A DNA stretch of 64,000 nucleotides, from NCBI RefSeq assembly GCF_021018895.1, contig NC_079379.1, forward strand, positions 25,350,276 through 25,414,275, read 5' to 3'. The position numbers were made by a program, and so were the translations under genes. The DNA comes from Seriola aureovittata. Lineage: Eukaryota > Chordata > Actinopteri > Carangiformes > Carangidae. Of the stretch, positions 24,301-34,349 are shown piece by piece. Below the pieces are notes generated by a model, which had not been told where the DNA came from, made no database searches, and saw only the letters and a program-made list of their open reading frames with translations. The stretch's first letter is position 1. Each line of letters starts with the position of its first letter.

Positions 24301-27300
24301 TGACAAGCTTTATTTAAAAGCCTAGACCTAAACAACACAATTTTAGCTTATTAAAATTTTGGTAAAAGTTCAATAGGCCTATTTTCTAAATAAGAAAAAA
24401 CAACTCAAATTCAAAAACATAACTGATGGAGGAAGTACTTACGGTGAACTAAATCAAGTTTCTAAGCTATCCTATCTAAAAACATTTCACTGTTACAAAA
24501 CATGTTCTGTTTTCAGGCACCTATAAGAGCTGAACCCACATCTGTTCCTAACCCCATGGCATCCTCACCACCCGGCCTGGGCCTAATGGGAAAAGCGGTC
24601 TTCATTCACAATGGCTCCCTTTTTTGGTCTGCCCAGGGGCCCAGAATGGTCAAACCACACTCTTGGAAAGGGGGGACACCATGGCCAGCAATAGGGGCAG
24701 GCAGTCAGCAAAGGACTCTTTCAATTAAAACATTGAGGTTCTTTGTTAAATCTTTACCTTTAAATTGACAGTCATTTTAAATAAAATAAAAAACGGAATA
24801 AGACATCAATAGATTACAAGATATTTGACAATCAGAGTTATTTTTACAATATTCAAATTAAGACAGTTATATTCCTTTCCATCACTAAGCCATTTCCCCA
24901 TCACATATTCACATGTAGCTGCATTATAAGTTTGTCAATCCATCATAAGGAAACCCAAGATTTGTCAAGTCATTGGTGGCTCTGGTGCACACAAGTTTAA
25001 TCATTAGTACTGATAGGGAAACCTCCTCCCTCACCTGGAGAGAGAACTGTTCAGTGAGTGCTGCTCGTACTCTGTTGGCTCAGCTATTAGCAAAACAATA
25101 TGAAACAGATCGCTGCTCTGGAGTGACCTATCAGGAAACTGAGACACGCCTATATGTTAAACAGGCCGTCAAAAAAACCCGAAGCCGTGTTGAGACCAGA
25201 AGAATAACAGCAAATACTAATGAGATTAAGACTGGGGATGTGGATGGGTGTGTGCAGCTCAGAGACAATGGAAAACTGAAATGAAAACAACCAAGTGTCA
25301 TTGAAAGATGTGCAAATTAACCTGGATGATTGACTTGAGTCTTCAGGGGTGCAGTTAGAGATACTAGAACAGCTGGACAAGACAGACATTAAATGTTATT
25401 TAATACTTATTTTCTACTTCATGGCACACTGTATAGTTATATAATAACATGACTAATTTTATGCCCTAGCTGTAGCCTGGATCCAGGCCTCTCAGTTACT
25501 GACCACTTATTTTTTTCATCAAATCGGCTGTTACCTATATCAGAATTTAAACATCAGCTGACATGGACACAGGTGTTGATATTTCTATAATAATTTAATG
25601 TTGATCAAAAAGGCATTACTCGATATACGAGACTGTCTTTAATCCAAATATCACACGTATACACCTATATAACAATAAAACCAGGATAAACTGCAACAAC
25701 TACTAAATTCTTATATCTTTTCTTATATTTGAACATGTACAGAAGTGCCTTCTTCCATTTGTATGTTATTGTATATAGTATTTCTAATTTATCTTATTTG
25801 TTCTAGATTCAACTTCTATTCTTATTTTATTTTTGTTACATTTGTCCACTTGTGCTGTTGGGTCAATTTGAATTTCCTCTGCAGGGGATCAACATCATCA
25901 AGGTACATCTTATATTATTTTTTGGGTTAATCTTGTCCTGTATCAAAACATCCTTCAGCTCTAGGAACCGTCTACAGCACCAAATGTTTCTTCCGGACGA
26001 TTCACCACAAACACCAGGATATAAATTGAATGCACATCAGCCACCAAGGACAAGCTTTAAAATTTTGCCCCTTTGAAATTTAGATCAATGATTCCCTGTA
26101 ATGAATGAAATTCCTCAATGACATTAATTCAAGTGAAATAAAAACAGACACTCTTCTGGACACTTACTCCGTCCACCATAGCCTCCATCACGACGAGGTC
26201 CCTTGGTGTGTTCCACAATGACCCGTTCTCCACACAGCTCTTTGCCGTTCAGGTCATACACAGCGTCGTCTGCGTCACGGGGGTCATCGAACTCAACAAA
26301 CCCATACCTGCAGAGGGGAGGAGGACGTGTTTTTTTTTTCACCTGGTGCAACAAAAGATTGTGATGATGTTCATAATCAAACACATAGTGCCGGTCAGAG
26401 GTTTATAAACCTCACACACATACTCATGTTGTCTACAACAATAGCCAATAGTCATAAAAATGTTGATGCATTGGCGACTGATACGGTGACAACTATAAAG
26501 ATCTTATATACTCGTGACTTTGTTTGGAAGATGGAACATTACGCCTATTCAGACTGATTTTGTGTGGTGTGAGAATATTGTTAGTTCGATGATCAGATGA
26601 ACAATTAATGTGGTAGTCATCAAAAATCTAATAATTTGAGTTACCAACCAAAAACCTTCTTTGTCTTCCATCATTTAAACTGAAACTCTTTGGTTTTGGT
26701 CTGCTGGTGATTCAAAGCAAGCTAACTGAATATGTTCAATTTGGGCTTCAATGGGTCTAACAGATTTCTGATATTTAAGAGGCCAAATGATTTATTGTCA
26801 AAGTAATCGAGCATTAGCTAAATTTTGACTAGACCTGCAACTGAAGATGATTACCAACTTCTCATTTCAGGCCGCTTCAAATGAATGCAGAAGTTAACAT
26901 CAGACCGTTATAACAGGAAGGCTTTGCATGTAGCCATAACTCTCTTTTACAACAACACAAACATTAACAGTAGAAAGTACCTACAATCTTCAGTATTTAC
27001 ACATGTGACTTTGTTTGGAAGCTGGAACATTACATCTTATAATCACATTGATTTTGTGAGAAAATATAAATGTTAGAAAGCTGTTGTAAAGCTCAAGTGG
27101 CTTGTACAAACAGACACATGTAAAAAGCTAGTTTGATGATTGTACTAAAACAAGAGGATTAATTGAATAATTAATTTGGAGGTCATCAGAAATTGAATAA
27201 TTTGAGTTATATTCAAGCCAAACAAAAAGTTCCAGTTTCTCTCCCTTGAGTAAATGTAGTTTTTCTTTGTCTTCCATCATTTCAACTGAAACTCTTTGGT

Positions 27301-28087
27301 TCTGGCCTGGTGGTAATTCAGAGCTCACTAACCGAACATATCCAGCTTAGGCTTTAAGAAGTCTTTCACAGATTTCTGATATTTCACAGACCAAACGATT
27401 AATCGAGGAAGTAATCATCAGACCACTCGATGTAAATAAAAAAAATACCAAATCCATTTTATTATCGACTTCTAACTGCAGGCCTCTAAATAAATGCAGA
27501 AGCTAACCGACAAACAGGTGTAACAGGAAGGCTGTGCACGTAGCTAACTGTTTAACTACAACAGACGCACGATAACAGTAAAAAGTACCAACAATCCACA
27601 GTCTTTACACATGGGTGTGGGTAAGCTTACATTTATTTAGATAACGGTTGGCTTGTAGTACACACAACCGCCTGTGACATTGCCACGTCTAACATTAGCC
27701 AACCATTGCTAACCGTGGTCGAGACAGGGCAAGAATCATACTAAAAGCCCGCTAACACCGACTTATAATTCAGAATAATATAGAGTTAGCGATCACGTAT
27801 GTAAAACTGATACCTCGCCGCACATTAAATCACATTTTCGAAGGCTCTGGTTGGTTTATGTTGCAGTTAGCATGCTAGGCCCGCTGCAGTCAACAAGGCC
27901 CGGGCTGCATGTTGTGTTCACGGCGCGGCCCATGCGGACGTTAGCTTCAACAAGACTCGGATAAAGGGCTTCGACCTTACCCGTTCTTCAGGTCGACTTC
28001 CAGAATCTTCCCGTAGCCTTTGAAGAACCTCTCCACGTCCTTTTCTCTGGCTCTGTAGCTCAGCCTTCCGATATACACCCGCGACAT
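21400..28087 (-). CDS. srsf4: Serine/arginine-rich splicing factor 4
   Basis: Nuclear SR protein that binds exonic enhancers and recruits the spliceosome. Coding exons on the minus strand: 28087-27981, 26307-26168, 24053-23947, 23412-23195, 23074-22997, 21889-21400; phases agree and give 379 residues. RRM1 opens with [11 protein letters not shown] and has the RNP1 GYGFVEF at the exon 1/2 join; a glycine-rich linker follows; RRM2 (pseudo-RRM) carries [19 protein letters not shown]. From exon 4 on, the tail is an RS domain ending in [12 protein letters not shown]1 wording ([20 protein letters not shown]) matches SRSF4 better than SRSF6. The last exon has no internal start codon, so it is open only in the spliced frame. 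Human SRSF4 is longer (about 494) owing to its RS tail. Intron 2 holds a likely poison exon. Confidence 0.93.
24569..24661 (-). other. srsf4: Candidate poison cassette exon in srsf4 intron 2
   Basis: A GC-rich island in an AT-rich intron. On the minus strand, two usable acceptors exist (TTTCCAAG before 24661 and CTGGGCAG before 24628), preceded by a pyrimidine-rich tract, and a donor GTGAGG follows base 24569. From the inner acceptor the reading frame carried over from exon 2 meets TGA after seven codons. SR-protein genes are known to autoregulate through conserved stop-containing exons in this same intron. Position and stop are seen; the role is inferred. Confidence 0.6.
26511..27620. repeat. 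Diverged tandem duplication in srsf4 intron 1
   Basis: Two neighbouring segments, about 26511-27000 and 27003-27620, share ordered matches: GACTTTGTTTGGAAG..GGAACATTAC, TCTTTGTCTTCCATCATTT, ACTGAAACTCTTTGGTT, and AATGCAGAAG..TAAC. Offsets grow from about 491 to 611 bases through indels. Confidence 0.75.
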
Positions 28088-28992
28088 CGTGTTAGCTTGT
28101 GTGCTAGCGAAGTGTGGACTCCGACCAAAACCAAGCGAGCACACAGGGGAGGCGCGAGGCTTCGGAGGGACATACACGCGCTCCTGTGATACAATAGGCC
28201 GCGACCACAGGGGGCGTGGCTTCTGTACACTATGATCCTGTGCCCTGAGTTTAGTCTCTCAGGCAGCAGCTCCCATTGTCTGTATCTGTCCTCCAGTCAG
28301 TGCTGAGATTATTTTAAAAATTATGTTAAAATTTCTTTTATAATGATCTTAAAAATGATTTTGATTGTTTTAATTAAGGAATATTAAATATTCACATATG
28401 AAGCTAAAACCTTTTCATTTTTGGCATTTTCTTTATTGAAAAAACTCTTAAACGATCAGTTGATGATCAAACTTTGCTTCTGTTTTCAGCTCTAAAACCC
28501 AAAGATGTTCAGTTTAATGTGCTGTGGAACCAAAAATAGCAAATACTGACAATCGAGAAGCTGGAATTGTCATATATTTTCTGAATAGTTGACTAATCGA
28601 CTAACCGTTTAAGTTTTCAATATGTGGAGATCTTTAAATATTAAAACCTTCCCATCCCGCACTTTGCGACGCGTCCGTTTACGTATAAGCCGCGGTGGGC
28701 GGGGTTAACAACTGCTCAGCAGGGATCATTACAAACACACCATCTGCTCGCTCCCATGGCAGTTACTATTAACTTTCCAGGCGAACGCTTTCCCCACAAA
28801 CGATGTCTGCCGCGGTTTGATGGCGGTTTGTTGGAGTGAGAAGACGCTGTTGTGGAAATGTGAAAGTTTAAATAACTTTTTCCTTCAATGGGTTGAAGTA
28901 TGTGGAGTCGCTTTGGGAGGGAAATAACGGTGCACGTCGTTAGCTGACTGTTAGCTTCTCAGCAACAGGTTTACCGGGGGACCAGCTAGTTA
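28088..28992. promoter_or_regulatory. Shared divergent promoter region srsf4 / xkr8
   Basis: The two start codons face away from each other 905 bases apart. Both ends are GC- and CpG-rich (about 27880-28220 and 28660-29000), while the middle (about 28300-28640) is AT-rich and looks like a degenerate dispersed fish repeat. No TATA box is obvious, as expected for CpG promoters. Confidence 0.5.
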
Positions 28993-30400
28993 ATGGGCTC
29001 GGTCATGGAGCGCGCTTCTTTCTCTCAATATTCCTGGATCGACTTCATCTTCTCTGTGATCGGAGTCTGCACCTTCCTCGTAGACTGGGGCTCGGACATT
29101 TGGGTGGCCACCGAGTTTTACAGCCGCGGGGACTTCTTCTGGTTCGGGGTGCTGGTTGGCCTCATGGTCCTGTCCTCGGTCGTGGTCCAGATGTTCAGCT
29201 GGTTCTGGTTCAAGTACGACCGAGAGCTGCCGGGCTTCAGAGCTCAGACCGGATCAGGGACCGTGCTGTTCGGGGACCAAATGAAGCTCTCCTGCCTGTT
29301 ACATGTGCTGCAGCTGGGCTTCCTCTGCAGGTAGCCCGGCCACTGATGAACCTCTGATATCAGCCAAAATAAATCCAGATTTAAAACAGATAATCAATCG
29401 ATTTGTTGATTATTAACTTGTATTGTAGTTTAAACTCTTACGCTTTGATTCTACAGTGGTTTCTCAATATGTGGAAAGTGTTTCACCACCAAGTTGCATG
29501 AAAACAAGTGATGACCCAGTTTAACCTGGACCATGTTTTCTAAACACATCTCCAGGGTTGCAATAATGATTATTTCTTATTACCAATAATCAGCTGATTA
29601 TGTTCTCTATGAATCACCAAGTTCATAAAATGTTAGTAAAGAGTGAAAAAGACTCATGATAATGTGATTTCTGATGTCTTTAAATGTCTTGTTTTGTTTG
29701 ACAGAGTCAGAACTCAGAGATTTTCAGTTTCAGTCAAATGACACAAAGAGAACAGTTATGAAGCTTAAACTGTGATTTTTCTTTTTGGCATTTATTCTTT
29801 AAAAAAGTCCTATAATTATTATTATTAGTGATTATTTTTCTCTAGATGTTGTACATGGAATACCATTTTAAAACAATATGAAATATATAAATAAATGAGT
29901 AAATACAGCTATGAAATATATCCTGAAATAGAATTATTTATTCATTCATAAAGCTATGTACTTATTTATTGACTCACTTATATATTTTATTTACATTTAT
30001 TTCTACATTTATTACCTAATTTATTTATTTCAGGATTTATTTTATAGCTGTATTTATTTATTTATTTAATATTGATTTAAAAAGGAATTCCATAGTTGCA
30101 GCTCTAAAGTCCAGGCATAAGTTTTATTACAGCTTCACTGCAGGGGAATTTCTCTCTCTCTACTTACTGATTAAAAACTGAATATTTGAACATTATCTCA
30201 GGCAAACAAGCAAATAATAACATTTGACAGGTGCTGTGATCATAAATAAACTTGTAGTGTGAGATCGAGTCCAGTCTCTCAGAAGAGAACTGAAAGTTTA
30301 AAATGCACAAATAATGAGTTATTGAGGTGTGAAAATATGAGAGGCATGAGTCAGTCACTTCATGCTTCACGCCAGTTGCTTCTTTTCTTTGTAAAGGGTG

Positions 30401-30462
<62 letters not shown>

Positions 30463-31621
30463 CATGTAAGTCATGTAACAGCTGTTCTCTGACATTTATC
30501 CACTCAGGCACATCTCTGCCATTCGTCAAGGCTTCAGGGTGTGGTGGCGTAAAGAGAAAGGCTCTGAGTACGCCGTGTACCTGACACATGACCTGAGCAT
30601 GCTCAGACTCATCGAGACGTTCTGCGAGAGCGCCCCTCAGCTCACTCTCATGATCTATGTCATGCTGCGCACCAACAAGGCCCAGACTGTTCAGTGTGAG
30701 TTCCTCCTCTCTTCAGTTACTTCCTCCACACCACAGAAACCAGAGAGTGTTGTCCGTGTGACTCACAGGTAGCTACAGGTTTAAGTCACGCTATCAGGGT
30801 GACTGGAAGTGGTGACATCCAGCCACAGTCGTGTGGTGTGTTCACTTCTTCTTGTTGCTTCACTGATGTTAACTTCTGTTTTTACAGTTGTGAGCGTCGT
30901 TGCGTCGACCACCTCCATCGCCTGGATGGTGGTGGACTACCACCGCTCCCTGCGCTCCTTCCTCCCGGACAAAGCCAAGCAGGGCTGGGGTTCCTCTCTG
31001 ATCTACTTCCTGTGGAACCTGCTGCTAATCTCTCCCCGTGTGGCGGCCGTCGCCCTGTTCGCCTCTGTCCTGCGAGGGTACGTCGCCGCCCACTTCCTGC
31101 TGCTGTGGTTTGTCTTTGTGTTATGGGCGTGGCGACAGAGGACTTGCTTCATGGACAGCATGGGGGGGGAGTGGCTCTACCGGGCCACGGTGGGGCTCAT
31201 CTGGTACTTCAGCTGGTTTAATGTGGCGGAGGGTCGGACCAGGGGGAGGAGCCTGATCTACCATTCCTTCATCGCCACTGATGGACTGATCCTGCTGGTG
31301 ACCTGGTGGTTCTACAGAGACCCGGTCCAGACCGAGTCCTACGCCGTCACTCTCATCATCACTCTACCTCTCTCCTACCTCGTGGGCCTGCTCTTCAAAG
31401 CCCTCTACTACTGCTGCTTTCACCCCAAACTGTGGAGGCCCCTGGCGAGGGACCCGGGACTGCCCGACGATCTGCCCGACGCAGAAGTGTCCATCAGAGA
31501 CTTTTCCCTTCCAGAGCGCGCCCTGTCCTCCCAGCTCCTCAACAAACGCATGGCCCGCCACGCTACTCACTTTTACTCAGAGCAGAGCGTCATCACACAG
31601 ACTGACAACACCAGACTGTGA
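28993..31621 (+). CDS. xkr8: XK-related protein 8-like phospholipid scramblase, copy A
   Basis: Plasma-membrane protein that exposes phosphatidylserine in apoptotic cells after caspase cleavage. Exons 28993-29330, 30508-30695, 30888-31621 join in phase to give 419 residues (human XKR8 about 395). Start at MGSVMERAS; the Met at codon 5 is an alternative. Several membrane segments are visible, from IDFIFSVIGVCTFLVDWGSD at the N-terminus on. Family signatures: LSMLRLIETFCESAPQLTL, YHRSLRSFLP, SSLIYFLWNLLL, GEWLYRATVGLIWYFSWFNV. Near the C-terminus, DLPD followed by Ala (31469-31480, residues 370-373) fits a DxxD caspase site where human XKR8 has DQVD. The upstream intron carries a (GT)n run 49 bases before exon 2. 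Copy B follows in tandem. Confidence 0.92.
29560..29840. repeat. Degenerate dispersed fish repeat (TGCAATAATGATTATT type)
   Basis: Sequence with the layout of a common AT-rich fish repeat: it starts GTTGCAATAATGATTATT, carries AAATGTCTTGTTTTGTTTGACAGAGTC in the middle, and ends in ATTATTTTTCTCTAGA. Related degenerate copies are near 28370-28620, 39655-39995, 51361-51745 and 53060-53570. The family name is not known to me. Confidence 0.5.
29855..30092. mobile_element. Fold-back MITE-like element, copy 2
   Basis: TGGAATACCATTTTAAAACAAT at the left is mirrored by ATTGATTTAAAAAGGAATTCCA at the right, with a palindromic AT-rich body (CAGCTATGAAATA against TTTTATAGCTG). It matches the 10052-10500 element end to end except for that copy's central insertion. 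It lies in xkr8 copy A intron 1. Confidence 0.65.
30402..30458. repeat. (GT)n microsatellite, 57 bases
   Basis: Uninterrupted GT run in intron 1 of xkr8 copy A, ending 49 bases before the exon 2 acceptor. Confidence 0.97.
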
Positions 31622-34349
31622 CGTCTGTGTCTCGCAGCCAGCTGTGTTCTGCTGATACATGTTAGTGTGTGGTGGTGATGGAGTTCTGTCCGTCTCCGTC
31701 AGTCCAACTCTATAGCCTGTTCTACGGTGGCCCAAGAGGTCAAACGCGCTGCAGCGGCCTGAAACACGAGCTGCAAATTCAGAAATGCTGCAGATTCAAA
31801 AACACATGAAACTCAAGAACAGAAACAAGCTGCAGGAAGTTAAAACAAAACAAAACAAACACGCTGCAAAAACAGAAACCATGCAACAACAAGAAAACAT
31901 GAACCTCCAAAACTAATGCAACAGAAAAGACGCTGAATGTCCAGACAACACTACGTCAGAGCTCCAGGCCTCCAGGGGGAGCTCTCAGTGAAACACACAT
32001 AGACTGGATGTAAGCTAACGCTAACGCTAACACTTACTACGTTTTCTGTTGCTCTTCTATAATATAAAAAAGAACACAAACTTTTTTATGTCGCCTCTTC
32101 TTCTCTCCCATCATCCTCTCTTGTTTGGTCTAAGGTCAAAGGTCAAAGGTCTGGCCTCTCTGGTCGAAGCTCAAAGTGTTCCCTCCCCCTAGAGGCCTGG
32201 AGCACCTGTCTTGTTGTCTGGATATGCAGTGTTTTAATTCCTCCGACAGTCAGAGCAGCTCGCTCTGATGGACACGATATGTCAGTAACATCTTGAAGGA
32301 ACTTTGTCAAATATGTCACAAACATTCGAGGACTCAAGGAGGAACTGATTAGACTTAGGTGGTCAAAGGTCAAGGTCACGGTGACCTCTTCTAGTTTGTC
32401 TTTTAATCTGCATATCTGTGTTTCTGAATTTGCGGCTCGTTTCTCCTGGAAGAGTTTTGAGCCTCGTCAGCCACCGTACTGTTTCATCAGATGCTCAGTG
32501 GACTGTGAACCAACATACAGGCTCCAACCCACTGGAAACAAGGAGCAGGTGATATGGACGAAATCCTTTTCACAGTGTATGTAAGGTTACATGTATATAT
32601 AATATACATATATTACAATCAAGTAAACTCCTGGACAATCAGTTAAAACCTGTTGAAATAACCAGACAGGAGTTTTTGTTTTTACCTGACAAATCCAGGT
32701 GTTTCATCACATTGATGCAAACACTATAAAAAAAATATTGCCATAAAGCAGTTCTGCACAGACTCGACCTGAATACACAGAAATATTAAAGGGAACGTTT
32801 CCAAAAAATCTCTGTTTACAAATCAACATGATCGCACAGTAACACTGTAATATTTCTCTATTCTGGTGTAAACTGAGGGAATCTGATAAGCTAATTTTCT
32901 ACTGAAATGTTTAATTTAATAGATTTTCTAAAGTAAATGTATTTTACTGTCTCTCAGTTTTTACATGTTCGAACATGGGAGTAAAAACCCTTTTTTTCAC
33001 ACTTACCTTATTGCCAAAGGTTTGTTGTTGTTGTTGTGTGAACACCTTGTTGCACAGAATCCAAGAAAATAAACAAACATTTTTGATCAACAATAAATAA
33101 AAATGAGTAAATAAAACAAACAGATATTTGATGAGGGGTTCCCATGACAACAAGTGCTATTTAAATGTGTGTGTTGTGTTACAGCTGCTACTGAACCTTT
33201 GAATGTAGATTTGACCATAAGCTTCACTTTTATAATTTTCTGTTTTCTGTTATTTTATTTTCTTAACAGCTGTTTTACACCATGTGAAAGGTCACTAGTT
33301 GTTACCGTGACGATATTTACTGTGTAAAACAAGTTCAGGTCAGATGCTGATGATTTACATGTTGACTAACAACAGGTCGGCACATATTTAACCAGTGATG
33401 ACATCACTCTAGTAAACCTGGTGTTACTGTCGCTCACTCATCCACTGTTTGTTTACATGTCACATGTGGCTCAATGTGGTGAGTGACACTGTGCCACACT
33501 TTATTCTACATGGAGCAAGTTTGAGTTAAAGTGATAGTTGTGGTTATTAGACGTGGGGGTGTGAGGTGGTCATGTACAGTGAGGACTAGTTAACGCTGTG
33601 TTACCGATCTGTGGTGTTGTAGATTGAGATCAGTGCGCTGCCAGTTAGGAGAGGCAGCAGGGAACACGGTAAACTAGCAATATACATCAAATATATATAT
33701 ATATTATGTATTTAATATATAATATTTACTATTATATACATAAATAAATATAAAGCTTCATTTAAACAGATGTTGGATTGTTTCAGTGGGCGTCTTTTAG
33801 GCCCCGCCCACAGCAGCTGCTAGTGTACCTGTGCTCCTGCTGCTCCTCTAAACTGAATCTACTGCAGGTAACACTCTGACCACTTCACACAACCCCACGT
33901 CAGTCACCCTCAGCTGTCACTTTAAATCTCCTTAGACGTCCCAGAGGTTTATTCAAGTTGACGTTGTTGTTGTTTTATGTTTTATTGTCACATTTCAAAC
34001 CTCATTCATTCACTTCAATGATGTTCACACAAAGTGTTGAAAATCCACATTTTTGCTTGAGACTGTTCTGAAACGAAAGTTAAACTCACTGCTGGTTGTA
34101 ATGTGTAATTATTATTAAAGTGGTGACAACATGAAGTTCTTGTTCTGACTGTTTGAATGTGTGTTTCTGTTGCTTCAGGGAGCAGCCGGTGACATGACTG
34201 TACCTTTAAGTTTTCCTGTCTGTCTGTGGGAGGGGTTAGTGTTTCAAAACCGAACTTTGCCTCTTTGCCCACTTTCAGTTTGTCTTTCTCTGAGTAAACA
34301 GCTGCAGCATGTAGTGGGGAGAGAGAACGTGAAGCTGTAGTTTGACACT
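31622..34349. other. Intergenic stretch between the two xkr8 copies
   Basis: 2.7 kb with no supported exon. It holds AT runs near 32590-32620 and 33690-33745 and short repeats. The start region of copy B (about 34280-34349) has no obvious TATA box. Confidence 0.45.
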
